DNA of 64,000 nt, taken from NCBI RefSeq assembly GCF_000263715.2, contig NZ_CM001514.1:1598936-1662935 (forward strand), in the 5' to 3' direction. This DNA is from Pseudomonas synxantha BG33R. GTDB taxonomy: Bacteria; Pseudomonadota; Gammaproteobacteria; Pseudomonadales; Pseudomonadaceae. The notes beneath the pieces are model-generated. The model was given only the letters and a program-made list of their open reading frames with translations, was not told where the DNA came from and did not search any database. How positions within the stretch are numbered: position 1 is the first letter of the stretch; every line of letters starts with the position of its first letter. Below are positions 28,022 through 37,332 of the stretch, piece by piece. The position numbers and the translations under genes are program-made.

Positions 28022-30868
28022 TCAGCCCGCCACCAACACCCGAATCGCTTCCAGTCGCAGCGCCGCCTTGTCGAGCATGGCCAGGCCTTGCTCGCGCTGA
28101 TTGCGCAGGGCAACCAGCTCGCTGTCACGCACGGTGGGGTTGACCGCTTGCAATGCGGTCAGGCGCGCCAGTTCTTCATCGGTGTCTGCGGCCAGGCGGC
28201 GCTTGGCTTCGGCCACACGCTCGGCGTGACGCGGGGCGATCTTCTCTTCACCGGCGTTGATGCGCGGTGTGAGCTGATCGCGCTGGGCCTGCACGAACTT
28301 GTTGGCGCTGGCTCGCGGTACGCTTTCCAGTTGGTCGTTCAAGGTCACGAACGACACGCGGCCCGACAGGTCGTTGCCATTGGCATCCAGCAGGCAGCGC
28401 AGGGCGGCCGGTGGCAGGTAACGGCCCAGTTGCAGCGAGCGCGGGGCAACCACTTCGCTGACATAGAGCAGTTCCAGCAGCACAGTGCCCGGCTTGAGCG
28501 CCTTGTTCTTGATCAACGCCACGGCGGTGTTGCCCATGGAACCGGACAGCACCAGGTCCATGCCGCCTTGCACCATCGGGTGTTCCCAGGTGATGAACTG
28601 CATGTCTTCACGCGACAGCGCCTGGTTACGGTCGTAGGTGATGGTTACACCTTCGTCGTCGCCCAGGGGGAAGCTGGCGTCGAGCATTTTTTCGCTGGGT
28701 TTCAAGATCAGCGCGTTTTCCGAATGGTCTTCGCTGTCGATGCCGAAGGCGTCGAACAGGGTTTCCATATAGATCGGCAGGGCGAACTGGTCGTCTTGCT
28801 CAAGGATGTCCTCGACCAGCGCATCGCCTTCACCGGCGCCGCCGGAGTTGAGTTCCAGCAAGCGGTCACGACCGGTGTGCAGCTCTTGTTCCAGGCGCTC
28901 GCGCTCGGCACGGGCTTCGTCGATCAAGGCTTGCCACTCGCCGTCGTCGGCGGCTTCGAGCAATGGCAGCAGGCGCGGGCCGAACTGATGCTGCAAGGCG
29001 TTGCCGGTCGGGCAGGTGTTGAGGAAGGCGTTGAGCGCTTCGTGGTACCACTGGAACAGGCGCTGTTGCGGGCTGGTTTCCAGGTACGGTACGTGCAGTT
29101 CGATCACGTGTTTCTGGCCGATCCGGTCCAGACGGCCGATACGCTGTTCCAGCAGGTCGGGGTGGGACGGCAGGTCGAACAGCACCAGGTGGTGGGAGAA
29201 TTGGAAGTTGCGGCCTTCACTGCCGATTTCCGAACAGATCAGCACCTGGGCGCCGAACTCTTCATCGGCAAAGTAAGCGGCGGCGCGGTCACGCTCGAGG
29301 ATGTTCATGCCCTCATGGAACACCGTGGCCGGGATGCCGGAGCGCACGCGCAGGGCGTCTTCCAGGTCCATGGCGGTTTCGGCGTGGGCGCAGATCACCA
29401 GGACCTTGGTGCGCTTGAGCATTTTCAGCTGATCGATCAGCCACTCGACACGCGGGTCGAAGCGCCACCAGCGGTGTTCTTCCTCGATATCCGGTTGTGC
29501 CTGGAAGCTGACTTCCGGGTACAGCTCGGCGTGTTCGCCCAAAGGCAGTTCGAGGTATTCATCCGGGTTTGGCAGCGGGTAGGCGTGCAGCTTGCGCTCG
29601 GGGAAGCCTTGCACGGCAGCGCGGGTGTTGCGGAACAGTACGCGGCCGGTACCGTGGCGGTCCAGCAGTTCACGTACCAGGCGTGCACTGGCCTCGGTGT
29701 CGCCATCGTTGACGGCGGTGAGCAGGGCTTCGCCTTCGTCGCCGAGGAAGCCTTGAATGGTCTTGTGTGCGGTCGGCGACAGGCGGCCCTTGTCCAGCAG
29801 CTCCTGCACGGCTTCGGCCACCGGGCGATAGTTTTCGCTCTCGGCGCGGAAGGCTTGCAGGTCGTGGAAGCGGTTCGGGTCCAGCAGGCGCAGGCGCGCA
29901 AAGTGGCTGTCCTGGCCCAGTTGTTCCGGGGTGGCGGTGAGCAACAGCACGCCTGGGATTACTTCAGCCAGTTGTTCGACCAGCGAGTACTCGGCGCTGG
30001 CCTTGTCTTCATGCCACACCAGGTGGTGCGCTTCGTCGACCACCAGCAAGTCCCAGCCGGCGGCGAACAGCGCGTCCTGGGCCTTCTCGTCGTCCACCAG
30101 CCATTCCAGCGCAACGAGTGCAAGCTGGGTGTCTTCGAACGGGTTGGTGGCATCGCTTTCGATAAAGCGTTCTTCGTCGAACAGCGCGACCTGCAGGTTG
30201 AAGCGGCGGCGCATTTCCACCAGCCACTGGTGCTGCAGGTTTTCCGGGACCAGGATCAGCACGCGGCTGGCGCGGCCCGAGAGCAGTTGGCGATGGATCA
30301 CAAGGCCCGCTTCGATGGTCTTGCCCAGGCCCACTTCGTCAGCCAGCAAGACCCGCGGCGCGATACGGTCAGCGACTTCACGGGCGATGTGCAGTTGGTG
30401 CGCAATAGGTTGTGCACGCACACCGCCCAGGCCCCACAACGAGGACTGCAACTGGCGGCTGGTGTGTTCCAGCGTGTGGTAGCGCAGCGAGAACCACGCC
30501 AGCGGATCGATCTGCCCGGCGAAGAGACGGTCGCTGGCCAGGCGGAACTGGATGAAGTTGGACAGTTGGGTTTCCGGCAGGGTGACCTGCTCGTTCTGCC
30601 CATTGAGGCCGTGGTAGACCAGCAGGCCGTCGACGTCGTCGACTTCCTGTACGGTCATTTTCCAGCCTTCGAAATGGGTGATGGTGTCACCCGGCGAAAA
30701 CCTCACACGAGTGAGGGGCGCATTCCGTAGCGCATACTGGCGGGTGTCGCCAGTGGCCGGATAGAGCACGGTCAACAAGCGCCCGTCCTGTGCCAGAACG
30801 GTGCCTAACCCCAGCTCTGCTTCGCTGTCACTAATCCAGCGTTGCCCCGGTTGATACTGCTGCGCCAT
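28022..30868 (-). CDS. rapA: RNA polymerase-associated ATPase RapA (HepA)
   Basis: 948 residues, near the usual 950-968. Two Tudor-like N-terminal domains ([20 protein letters not shown] onward) precede a SWI2/SNF2 motor with Walker [15 protein letters not shown] (GKT 182-184), motif II VVDEAH (278-281) and, in the second RecA lobe, [25 protein letters not shown] with [10 protein letters not shown]. RapA binds core RNA polymerase and frees it from stalled post-termination complexes, aiding recycling. Transcribed alone with its own terminator. Confidence 0.97.
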   Translation of the reverse strand: MAQQYQPGQRWISDSEAELGLGTVLAQDGRLLTVLYPATGDTRQYALRNAPLTRVRFSPGDTITHFEGWKMTVQEVDDVDGLLVYHGLNGQNEQVTLPETQLSNFIQFRLASDRLFAGQIDPLAWFSLRYHTLEHTSRQLQSSLWGLGGVRAQPIAHQLHIAREVADRIAPRVLLADEVGLGKTIEAGLVIHRQLLSGRASRVLILVPENLQHQWLVEMRRRFNLQVALFDEERFIESDATNPFEDTQLALVALEWLVDDEKAQDALFAAGWDLLVVDEAHHLVWHEDKASAEYSLVEQLAEVIPGVLLLTATPEQLGQDSHFARLRLLDPNRFHDLQAFRAESENYRPVAEAVQELLDKGRLSPTAHKTIQGFLGDEGEALLTAVNDGDTEASARLVRELLDRHGTGRVLFRNTRAAVQGFPERKLHAYPLPNPDEYLELPLGEHAELYPEVSFQAQPDIEEEHRWWRFDPRVEWLIDQLKMLKRTKVLVICAHAETAMDLEDALRVRSGIPATVFHEGMNILERDRAAAYFADEEFGAQVLICSEIGSEGRNFQFSHHLVLFDLPSHPDLLEQRIGRLDRIGQKHVIELHVPYLETSPQQRLFQWYHEALNAFLNTCPTGNALQHQFGPRLLPLLEAADDGEWQALIDEARAERERLEQELHTGRDRLLELNSGGAGEGDALVEDILEQDDQFALPIYMETLFDAFGIDSEDHSENALILKPSEKMLDASFPLGDDEGVTITYDRNQALSREDMQFITWEHPMVQGGMDLVLSGSMGNTAVALIKNKALKPGTVLLELLYVSEVVAPRSLQLGRYLPPAALRCLLDANGNDLSGRVSFVTLNDQLESVPRASANKFVQAQRDQLTPRINAGEEKIAPRHAERVAEAKRRLAADTDEELARLTALQAVNPTVRDSELVALRNQREQGLAMLDKAALRLEAIRVLVAG

Positions 30869-31087
30869 GCTGCCTGACTCCCGCCGTGAAAAAGCCGACT
30901 ATCTTAACGGAACAAGCCCTTGCGCCCAAGGACTCTGACAAAAACTACTCCGTTTGGCCGGCGGGCAGAGTGCTGAATCGACGGGTGGCGGGCACTTGCG
31001 AGTGTCGACTGAGTCACAGCTTGGCGAGCCTGCGCTCAAGTCGCCCTGCAACCCGCCGACAGCCTGTTGATCAGGAGAATAACTATC

Positions 31088-31429
31088 ATGCTGCCACCCA
31101 TGCTGCCCGTCAGTGTTGTGCCGGTCACGTCGCAACTCGATCCGGCACGCCAGAAGCCGGATATTCCGCCGGTGGTGCCCGTTCAACCGGGCTCCAGCGA
31201 GAGCACGATCGACCTGAAAAAAGGCGATGCCGAGCAATCGACCTTTCTGTTGCGCGAAGAGCAGCGTCGTCAGCAGGAGCAGCACAAGCGTCGGCGCGAA
31301 GCCGACGATGACGTCGAGCAGCATTTGCCTATCCCCGGCGACTTGCTCAATGCTGACAACACGGTGCCCGTGGCGCCGCTGATCGAAGACGCGCCGCGCC
31401 AGGGCTTGTGGGTGGACATCGAGGTTTAA
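31088..31429 (+). CDS. small proline/glutamine-rich hypothetical protein
   Basis: 113 residues from ATG 31088, preceded by AGGAG at 31073-31077. Pro/Val-rich N-terminus (MLPPMLPVSVVPVT), then a charged stretch (LLREEQRRQQEQHKRRREADDD) likely to be helical, then LPIPGDLLNADNT and GLWVDIEV. No signal peptide or membrane helix. It resembles short proteins conserved in Pseudomonas of unknown role, some mislabelled as enzymes in databases. Its last 4 bp overlap the convergent aminotransferase gene. Confidence 0.7.
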   Translation: MLPPMLPVSVVPVTSQLDPARQKPDIPPVVPVQPGSSESTIDLKKGDAEQSTFLLREEQRRQQEQHKRRREADDDVEQHLPIPGDLLNADNTVPVAPLIEDAPRQGLWVDIEV

Positions 31430-32607
31430 GCGTTCAATTCATGCAGGGCCTTGATCAACAGTTCGATATCGTCATCGGTGTTGAGTGGGCTGACGGAGAG
31501 GCGCGCAATGCTGCGCACCCCACGTGCTTGCATATCCAGCGGCGTATAGGCCACGCCGTTGGCACCGATGTTGATGCGCTTTAACCCCAAGCGCCGCTTG
31601 AGTTCAAAACTATCCCAGCCGGCCAGGTTGAAAGCGATCAAGCCCGAATGTTCATTGCCCAGGTCATGCAGGCTAATCCCAGGTATCTGATGCAGCGCTT
31701 CGCGGATTCGGGCGCTGGTCTGCGAGACCCTTTCCCACACCCGCTCGATCCCCAGTCGATTGATCTCTTGCAGTGCATTGCCCAAGCCCGCCAGCAGGGC
31801 GACGGACACTTCGCTGGTTTCGAAGCGCCGGGCGTCGTTGCGCAGGTCGAAGCCGTCGGTGGTCCAGGGCGCCGAAAACACGTCGCGTTGCGCCGGGTTC
31901 AGTTGCCCAGGAAAATCCGGCCTGACATACAGCAGTGCAGTACCGCGCGGGCCGCGCAGGTGTTTGCGGCCGGCGGATTTGAGCACGTCGCACTGCAACG
32001 CTTGCACATCCACCGGTAATTGGCCGACGGCTTGGCCTGCGTCGATAAAGTAGGGGATGGCGTGCCGACGAGCCACTTCGCCGATGGCCTGGGCCGGGTT
32101 GATCAGGCCGCCGTTGGCCGGCAGCCAGGCAAGGTCGATCAGCTTCACGTGGGCGTCGAGCATCGCTTCCAGGGCTACCGGGCAAACCGCGCCGGTGGCA
32201 TCACAGGGGATGACTTCCACGCGCGCGCCCGCTTGCACGGCCAACTCCATGCTCGCCAGGTTGCCGCCCCATTCATGGCGCCCCACCAGGATGCGGTCGC
32301 CCGGCCGCCAGGGTCCCAGCGCCTGGAACGCCATGCTCCAGGCCGTTGAGCCACTGCTGGCGAAGGCGATCGAGGAGGGCGGTGCATTGAGCAGTTGCCC
32401 GGCGGCGCGGCGGGCGTTTTCCACCAGCACGGCGCCCTGTTCGCCAGCTTCCATCGGGCCGTTGCGGGCTTCGTGTTGCAACTGTTCGATGATGGCGTCC
32501 AGCGTCGCCTGGCTGGGCAAGGACGCCCCGGCATGGTTGAAGTGCACAAGGCCCGACTGGCAACCGGGCGTGGCCTCCCGCAGTTGTTGGACGTCCAGCG
32601 GGCTCAT
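31426..32607 (-). CDS. class V aminotransferase (cysteine desulfurase/isopenicillin epimerase-like)
   Basis: 393 residues, PLP fold type I. FNHAGASLPSQATLDAI is the N-terminal substrate arm, FASSGSTAWSMAFQAL the phosphate cup, YFIDAGQAVGQLPVDVQAL the Asp that contacts the pyridine N, and DVLKSAGRKHLRGPRGTALLYV holds the Schiff-base lysine. RFETSEVSVALLAGLGNAL and GVAYTPLDMQARG follow. No mobile cysteine loop of IscS/SufS type is evident, so lyase or transaminase chemistry on another amino acid is more likely. It overlaps the upstream ridA-like gene by 4 bp; RidA proteins hydrolyse the reactive enamines that PLP lyases release, which suits a lyase. Confidence 0.85.
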   Translation of the reverse strand: MSPLDVQQLREATPGCQSGLVHFNHAGASLPSQATLDAIIEQLQHEARNGPMEAGEQGAVLVENARRAAGQLLNAPPSSIAFASSGSTAWSMAFQALGPWRPGDRILVGRHEWGGNLASMELAVQAGARVEVIPCDATGAVCPVALEAMLDAHVKLIDLAWLPANGGLINPAQAIGEVARRHAIPYFIDAGQAVGQLPVDVQALQCDVLKSAGRKHLRGPRGTALLYVRPDFPGQLNPAQRDVFSAPWTTDGFDLRNDARRFETSEVSVALLAGLGNALQEINRLGIERVWERVSQTSARIREALHQIPGISLHDLGNEHSGLIAFNLAGWDSFELKRRLGLKRINIGANGVAYTPLDMQARGVRSIARLSVSPLNTDDDIELLIKALHELNA

Positions 32608-33074
32608 GGCTGCAGCTCGAAAATGGCATCCACCTCCACGGCGACGCCAGCCGGCAAGCTGCTGACGCCTACGGCGGTGCGTACGTGCCGGCCTTTGTCG
32701 CCGAGGGCGTTGACCAGCAGGTTCGAGGCGCCATTGGCGACCACGCTCTGGCGTTGGAAATCAGCGTTGCTGGCGATGAAGACGCCCAGACGCAGGATGC
32801 GCACCACGCGCGACAGGTCATCGCCCAGCGCGTCGCTCAATTGCCCCAGCAGGCCCAGCGCCGCCAGTTCCGCCGCCTGGGCGCCTTCTTCATCGCTGAG
32901 GGAATCGCCCAGCCGGCCTATGTAGGCGGGTTTGCCATCGAGTATGGGAATTTGCCCGGAAATGAACAGCTGGTGTTGGCTGACGACATGGTTGATGTAA
33001 TTGGCAGCCGGTTGACTGGGTGTGGGCAGTGTCAGGCCGAGTGTGTGTACGCGTTGGCGAATGGAATCGGTCAT
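32604..33074 (-). CDS. RidA-family enamine/imine deaminase (YjgH/YoaB-type)
   Basis: 156 residues. N-terminal RVHTLGLTLPTPSQPAANYI and FISGQIPILDGKPAYIGRLGDSLSDEEGAQAAELAALGLL (read as separate blocks), then RVVRILRLGVFIASNADFQRQ and GRHVRTAVGVSSLPAGVAVEVDAIFE. The late Arg plus Glu/Asp pair and AVG-x-x-x-LPxGvxVEvd are RidA hallmarks; this longer form belongs to the YjgH-like subgroup. Expected as a trimer that hydrolyses 2-aminoacrylate-type products. It is coupled to the class V aminotransferase. Confidence 0.9.
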   Translation of the reverse strand: MTDSIRQRVHTLGLTLPTPSQPAANYINHVVSQHQLFISGQIPILDGKPAYIGRLGDSLSDEEGAQAAELAALGLLGQLSDALGDDLSRVVRILRLGVFIASNADFQRQSVVANGASNLLVNALGDKGRHVRTAVGVSSLPAGVAVEVDAIFELQP

Positions 33075-33165
33075 GCTGAAAACCTCTGGGTTCAGGAGGT
33101 TTGAGCATGTTGGCTGTTGCGATGGACGACAAACGGATAGATCTCAATCGACGTATCGAAAAAAC

Positions 33166-34038
33166 TCACCCATCCGCACACAGGTGCTTCAACCACTGGC
33201 TGAAGCATTCGGCTGCTTCGCCGAGTGGGCCCTGGGGAGTGATCAGCCAATAGCCGATTTCGCTGTGATAGGGCGGCCAGTCAAAGGCCTCCACCAGGCT
33301 GCCGTCCTGAAGCCTGCGTTCGATCAGGCGATGGCGGCCCATGGCGATACCTTGGCCGGCCACGGTAGCCTCGACCACGATGTTGTAGTCATGCAGCATC
33401 ACCCTGGGGTGGTGATCGAGGTTGACCTGGTAATGGGCGGCCCAATCCGTCCACTCGAAAGGACGGTGCGAGGTCGCCATCAGTAGGGGGGCTTTGGTTA
33501 CCTGGCTGGCCTTGAACGCGGGGCTGCACACGGGTGACAAGGTTTCGGCCATCAGGCGCGTGGCCTGCACGTCGGGCCAATCGCCCTTGCCGTAACGGAT
33601 GGCCAGGTCAACTTCGGCCGTGGCGACATTGGCCAGTTGAATCGCGGGCAGCAACTCCACCTGGATGTGCGGGTAGCGCTGTAGAAACTCGGCCAGACGC
33701 GGTGCCAGCCATAGCGTGGCGAAAGACGCCAATACGCCGATGCGCAACACGCTGGTGCTGGGTACACCCCGTTGGCTGCGTGTCGCTGTAGCGATGGCGT
33801 CTAGGGCTGGGCGGATTTGGTCGTAGTAATGTTGCCCGGCCAAGGTCAGATCAATCGCACGGGTACGCCGGATAAACAGCGGCTTGCCCAAATGCTGTTC
33901 AAGCTTATGCACCTGGTGGCTCAGCGCACTTTGGGTCACCGACAATTCGCCCGCTGCCTTGATAAAGCTCAAGTGCCGCGCCACGGCCTCGAAGGCGCGC
34001 AGGGCCAATAGCGGTGGAAGGTCGTTGTGCAAGGCCAC
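33166..34038 (-). CDS. LysR regulator, GcvA-like
   Basis: 290 residues from GTG 34038, chosen because AGGAGG lies 8 bp upstream and the residues VALHNDLPPLLALRAFEAV match GcvA/AmpR-type starts. HTH: LSFIKAAGELSVTQSALSHQVHKLE; then LGKPLFIRRTRAIDLTLAGQ. Substrate domain: LRIGVLASFATLWLAPRLAEF, DLAIRYGKGDWPDV, VAGQGIAMGRHRLIERRL. It follows the RidA gene's start by 92 bp on the same strand and may regulate that pair. Confidence 0.9.
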   Translation of the reverse strand: MALHNDLPPLLALRAFEAVARHLSFIKAAGELSVTQSALSHQVHKLEQHLGKPLFIRRTRAIDLTLAGQHYYDQIRPALDAIATATRSQRGVPSTSVLRIGVLASFATLWLAPRLAEFLQRYPHIQVELLPAIQLANVATAEVDLAIRYGKGDWPDVQATRLMAETLSPVCSPAFKASQVTKAPLLMATSHRPFEWTDWAAHYQVNLDHHPRVMLHDYNIVVEATVAGQGIAMGRHRLIERRLQDGSLVEAFDWPPYHSEIGYWLITPQGPLGEAAECFSQWLKHLCADG

Positions 34039-34171
34039 CGGATGGCGCCTCCTGGGTAAGGGGGAAAGTGCCGATTTTGGTCGATGACCTGCATTTTGTC
34101 GCCCGCTGATTTGCCGTTGGGCGGGGCAGGCCGCATTATTGGGCCATTCCCGCCACGACGTAAGCCAAGCC

Positions 34172-34333
34172 ATGAGTGATGACGACAAGCTGATCGACCT
34201 GAATGCCGAACGCGCCAAGCGCGTGCACGACCTCAATGACAAACGCTTGAATGAAGTGCGCCAAGCCTTTGAACAAGCCATGCCCTTGGGCAAACCCAAG
34301 AAGAAGTCGAAGAACAAACCGAAAAAGCGTTGA
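34172..34333 (+). CDS. small basic-tailed hypothetical protein
   Basis: 53 residues from ATG 34172 (an upstream in-frame ATG exists at 34139 but adds no conserved sequence). MSDDDKLIDLNAERAKRVHDL and RLNEVRQAFEQAMPLG form an amphipathic helix, followed by a lysine-rich tail KPKKKSKNKPKKR. Similar short proteins occur across Pseudomonas; function unknown. The tail suggests nucleic-acid contact. Confidence 0.6.
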   Translation: MSDDDKLIDLNAERAKRVHDLNDKRLNEVRQAFEQAMPLGKPKKKSKNKPKKR

Positions 34334-34397
34334 AACCGCCTGCATCTGTTGATGCAGGTCAGTTATTACCCTTCTTTACGCCCCGTTGCGGGCGACA

Positions 34398-34411
34398 TTG
34401 ATCCTGGTCAA
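34398..34411 (+). promoter_or_regulatory. Anr/FNR box TTGATCCTGGTCAA
   Basis: One mismatch from TTGAT-N4-ATCAA, 66 bp before the ATG of the 38-aa membrane protein. Centred 41.5 bp upstream of a start near 34446, with TTAACT at 34433-34438 as a possible -10, it fits a class II Anr-activated promoter for low-oxygen expression. Confidence 0.75.
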
Positions 34412-34476
34412 TTTCCCACTGCGCCTTCTCCCTTAACTTAGCCCTATCGCAACAGGGCACGTGCAGGAGGCCGGTC

Positions 34477-34593
34477 ATGTTTTTCGATAATGTGGTTTTT
34501 GCCGGAGTGCTGACTGTCAGCCTCATGGTGCTGTTTTTTGTAGGGTTTGGATTTTTTATCTGGAAAGACGCGAACAAGCGTAAAAAACCTTAA
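34477..34593 (+). CDS. ccoM: 38-aa single-helix membrane protein, probable cbb3 oxidase subunit CcoM
   Basis: 38 residues: short N-terminus MFFDNVVFAG, one hydrophobic helix (about 6-28, LTVSLMVLFFVGFGFFIW) and a basic end (KDANKRKKP), so the C-terminus should face the cytoplasm. GGAGG lies 7 bp before the ATG. CcoM of P. stutzeri is an accessory single-helix subunit of cbb3 cytochrome oxidase of about 37 residues, encoded away from ccoNOQP. Size, topology, the FxWKD motif and the Anr box upstream all fit. The match is from memory, so the symbol is tentative. A strong terminator follows. Confidence 0.6.
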   Translation: MFFDNVVFAGVLTVSLMVLFFVGFGFFIWKDANKRKKP

Positions 34594-34628
34594 GTCTTTC
34601 CGGGTTACATGGGCACGCAAGGCATTTT

Positions 34629-34655
34629 GGGCGACTTCGGTCGCCCTTTTTTTTT
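34629..34655 (+). terminator. strong rho-independent terminator
   Basis: GGGCGAC-TTCG-GTCGCCC followed by nine T residues, 36 bp after the ccoM-like stop. Makes that gene monocistronic. Confidence 0.95.
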
Positions 34656-34686
34656 GGCTGTCAATTGATGGCAGAAGGTAAAAAAA

Positions 34687-34773
34687 TGTGGGAGGCGTGC
34701 CTGCGATCGCGGTGGGTCAGCTCATATATTCATCAACTGTTACTGCGCAATCGCAGGCAAGCCAGCTCCCACA
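34687..34773. repeat. REPIN of a second family (GGAG-C-TGGCTTGCCTGCGAT type)
   Basis: TGTGGGAGGCGTGCCTGCGATCG at the left and its inverted partner CAATCGCAGGCAAGCCAGCTCCCACA at the right, read in short blocks, with about 40 bp between. The CTGCGAT core differs from the other elements here. Confidence 0.8.
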
Positions 34774-34798
34774 GGTGGACGGCGGTGCGCTTGGATAT

Positions 34799-34836
34799 AA
34801 AAAAAGGTGCGACCCTCGCGGATCGCACCTTTTTTA
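34799..34836. terminator. bidirectional terminator downstream of pit
   Basis: AAAGGTGCGA pairs with TCGCACCTTT around CCCTCGCGGA, with an A run on the left and a T run on the right. It serves the minus-strand phosphate transporter that ends at 34851. Confidence 0.92.
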
Positions 34837-34850
34837 TGGCCGGCCGGCTA

Positions 34851-36326
34851 TCAGTTGCCCAATGCCTTGGACGCCAGCCAGAACAACCCGGCCGACAGGC
34901 CGACGGTTGCTGGCAGGGTCAATACCCAGGCCATCAGGATGGTCTTGACGGTGCCGCCTTGCAGGCCGCTCTTGTTGGCAACCATGGTACCTGCCACACC
35001 GGAAGACAGCACGTGCGTGGTGGACACCGGCAGGGCGAAGATGTTGGCGAAGCCGATCATGGTCGCGGTGGTGATTTGCGCCGACATGCCCTGGGCATAG
35101 GTCATGCCCTGCTTGCCGATCTTCTCGCCAATGGTCAGTACCACGCGCTTCCAACCCACCATGGTGCCCAGGCCCAGGGCCAGTGCAACCGCGAGGATCA
35201 CCCAGAACGGGGCGTACTCGGTGGTGGCGGTCAGGTCTTTGCGCAGCTTGTCGAGGTCGGATTTCTCACGGGAATCCAGCCCAGGCAGCTTGCCGACTTT
35301 CTTCGCGGTGTCGTCCAGGCAGAGCAGGTAGCGACGCACTTCGATGCGATGATCTGCGGTCAGCGAGTGGTAGTCCGAGACGCCCTTGAGGGTGCCCAGC
35401 AGCGCGTTGATCGTCGGCTCGGTCTGCTGCGGGTTGCAGCGGAATTTGCCCGGCAGATCATCCTTCACGCTTTTGCCCAGGGCCAGGAACTCGCCGAGGG
35501 TCTCGTGGTTGCGCTGGTAGAACTGGTTCAGGTGCAGGGTTGCGTCACGGGTACGCTCAATCTGGTAGGTGGTGCTGCCCAGGTCCAATACGAACTGCGC
35601 CGGCACGATACCGATCAGCACCAGCATGATCAGGCCGATGCCTTTCTGACCATCGTTGGAGCCGTGCACGAAGCTCACGGCCATGGCCGAGATCACCAGA
35701 ACCAGGCGGTTCCAGAACGGCGGGTGCTTCTTGTCGTCGAGCTTGCGGCGCTGGTCCGGGGTCTTGTGCATCTTCGACAGCGGGCGCCACCACTTCAGGC
35801 CGATCAGCACCAGGGCTGCGACCAGGAAGCCGGCCATCGGCGAGAACACCAGGGATGCACCGATATCCACAGCCTTCTGCCAGTTCACACCGTCAGCCAG
35901 GGGGATGTCGTTGATCAGGGCGTTGGCCAGGCCGACACCGAGGATCGAGCCGATCAGGGTGTGGGAGCTGGAGGCGGGAATACCGAAGTACCAGGTGCCC
36001 AGGTTCCAGGTGATCGCCGCCGCCAATAACGAGAAGACCATCGCCAGGCCATGGCCGGTGTTCACATTGATCAGCAACTCCACCGGCAGCAAATGCACGA
36101 TGGCGTAGGCGACACCGACACCACCGAGCAACACGCCGAGGAAATTGAAGACCCCGGAGAAGAACACGGCCAGGTGTGGCGGCATGGCTTTGGTATAGAT
36201 GACTGTGGCCACCGCGTTAGCGGTGTCATGAAAGCCATTGATGAACTCGAAGGCGAGGACAAAGGCCAGGGCGAGCAGCAGGCTCACTAGAACCCAAGCA
36301 TCCAGTCCGCTGAATAAATCGATCAT
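34851..36326 (-). CDS. low-affinity inorganic phosphate transporter, Pit family
   Basis: 491 residues. Two copies of the Pit repeat are present: EFINGFHDTANAVATVIYTKAMPP near the N-terminus and GANVIGF-type equivalent ANIFALPVSTTHVLSSGVAG near the C-terminus, each followed by a hydrophobic hairpin. GIPASSSHTLIGSILGVGLAN and MAVSFVHGSNDGQKGIG are further signatures. A soluble central loop of about 150 residues lies between the halves. It is a proton-coupled carrier of neutral metal-phosphate, as PitA. Monocistronic, with its own terminator. Confidence 0.94.
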   Translation of the reverse strand: MIDLFSGLDAWVLVSLLLALAFVLAFEFINGFHDTANAVATVIYTKAMPPHLAVFFSGVFNFLGVLLGGVGVAYAIVHLLPVELLINVNTGHGLAMVFSLLAAAITWNLGTWYFGIPASSSHTLIGSILGVGLANALINDIPLADGVNWQKAVDIGASLVFSPMAGFLVAALVLIGLKWWRPLSKMHKTPDQRRKLDDKKHPPFWNRLVLVISAMAVSFVHGSNDGQKGIGLIMLVLIGIVPAQFVLDLGSTTYQIERTRDATLHLNQFYQRNHETLGEFLALGKSVKDDLPGKFRCNPQQTEPTINALLGTLKGVSDYHSLTADHRIEVRRYLLCLDDTAKKVGKLPGLDSREKSDLDKLRKDLTATTEYAPFWVILAVALALGLGTMVGWKRVVLTIGEKIGKQGMTYAQGMSAQITTATMIGFANIFALPVSTTHVLSSGVAGTMVANKSGLQGGTVKTILMAWVLTLPATVGLSAGLFWLASKALGN

Positions 36327-36659
36327 GAAGGTTTTCTGACCCGGTCGTAAGGGGGCGCGATTATGCCAGAAAACATCGGTAATCGATGCATTAGCTGCTC
36401 ATCGGTAACAATCTTCGTCGCACAAGCCCGGGCAAAACGGACGCATCCCAGGGTTTTCGGGGCTTTGGCAAGTCTTTGATTTATAAAGCGCAGGCCGCAA
36501 AAGGCCGGCATTTGTCATGAAAACGTCATGCCTGAAACATTTGTATGAAATTTCGTGCGCGGCTGTAAGCGACTGACCAACGGGCGCTGACGCAAGGGGC
36601 TCCCTGCCGGTGGCGGACCGGCAGAGACAGCAGGGCCCTGCCTACTCGCACCGAAGCGC
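36327..36659. other. 333-bp intergenic region
   Basis: Upstream of pit (minus) and downstream of the 66-aa gene (minus). It holds a hairpin CCCTGCCGG-TGGCGGA-CCGGCAG near 36602-36626, a possible terminator for the 66-aa gene, and the Pho-box-like pair discussed under rejected items. No open frame supported. Confidence 0.6.
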
Positions 36660-36860
36660 TTATGGCTCTTCGGTTTTGAGTTCCTGTTCGATCTTCTGGA
36701 TTTCCTGGGCAAATGCCTGATCCAGCAGGCTGGCGCGTTTGCGCCATGGCTTGCGTTCCGGCTCAGGTTGCGCGGCGTAGGTGGTGACTTCTCCGCCGTA
36801 GACGTCCTTGTAACGTTGCTCCTGGCGCTCAAGTTCGGCGCGCAGTTCATCTTTCGTCAC
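36660..36860 (-). CDS. 66-aa conserved Pseudomonas hypothetical protein
   Basis: 66 residues from GTG 36860: [40 protein letters not shown], then [22 protein letters not shown]. Two charged helices, the first a likely coiled coil, joined by a proline-rich loop. I recall close relatives starting [10 protein letters not shown] in other pseudomonads, which supports this start; AGGTAAT upstream is a weak ribosome site. An extension back to ATG 36911 is possible but lacks conserved sequence. Function unknown. Confidence 0.7.
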   Translation of the reverse strand: MTKDELRAELERQEQRYKDVYGGEVTTYAAQPEPERKPWRKRASLLDQAFAQEIQKIEQELKTEEP

Positions 36861-37298
36861 AGTATTACCTAATTGTGTGAAGTTTATTGATTGCGCAGTG
36901 TCGCGCTTCAACAGTCGTCCTCGGGCGATTCCAAATAAAACAGTAGAAAACCGTTCAAGTTGAAAAGCAGGCCTGAGGGCAGTTCTTTTAAGCGGCTACT
37001 TGTGGCCGGCGCGGCTTACGTCCTCCAGCGCCTGGCGAGCTCCCATCCCGATAGTGATACCGGGCCGACCTCTGCACAGGTTGCATTATAGCGGCGCATT
37101 TGAATAACGCTATCATCATAAAGTTAAAAAGCGTCAACGGTGCAGGGGAGGGTGTTATGGGTGGGCATCACTATTTGTGAACAGCGTCATCATATTGTCG
37201 CCACCGGTTCTAAATAAAAGCGTAAATGTCCGCACTTCCCAGGTTCATCAGGCAAATCTGAAACTTGGCCGCGGCGGCGGCTGCCCTAGCCTGACAAA

Positions 37299-37313
37299 TT
37301 GCGATAATCGCAT
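37299..37313. promoter_or_regulatory. PcaR-type box upstream of pcaR, copy 1
   Basis: TTGCGATAATCGCAT: core CGATAATCG as in the GTTCGATAATCGCAC element known for PcaR of P. putida. 114 bp before the pcaR ATG; with the second copy it probably gives autoregulation. Confidence 0.7.
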
Positions 37314-37317
37314 GATC

Positions 37318-37332
37318 GTCCGATAATCGCCC
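37318..37332. promoter_or_regulatory. PcaR-type box upstream of pcaR, copy 2
   Basis: GTCCGATAATCGCCC, 19 bp from copy 1 centre to centre, i.e. on nearly the same DNA face. Confidence 0.7.

Noticed and set aside
27640..28128. 162-codon minus-strand frame
   Set aside because: Reads through the intergenic repeat and the rapA 3' end out of frame; not protein-like.
28088..30730. 880-codon plus-strand open frame
   Set aside because: Antisense of rapA with no domain and no ribosome site.
36512..36529. Pho-box-like TTGTCAT-GAAA-ACGTCAT near the phosphate transporter
   Set aside because: Three mismatches to the tandem CTGTCAT consensus; it points away from pit and is 186 bp from its start. Pit-type carriers are not usually Pho-activated.
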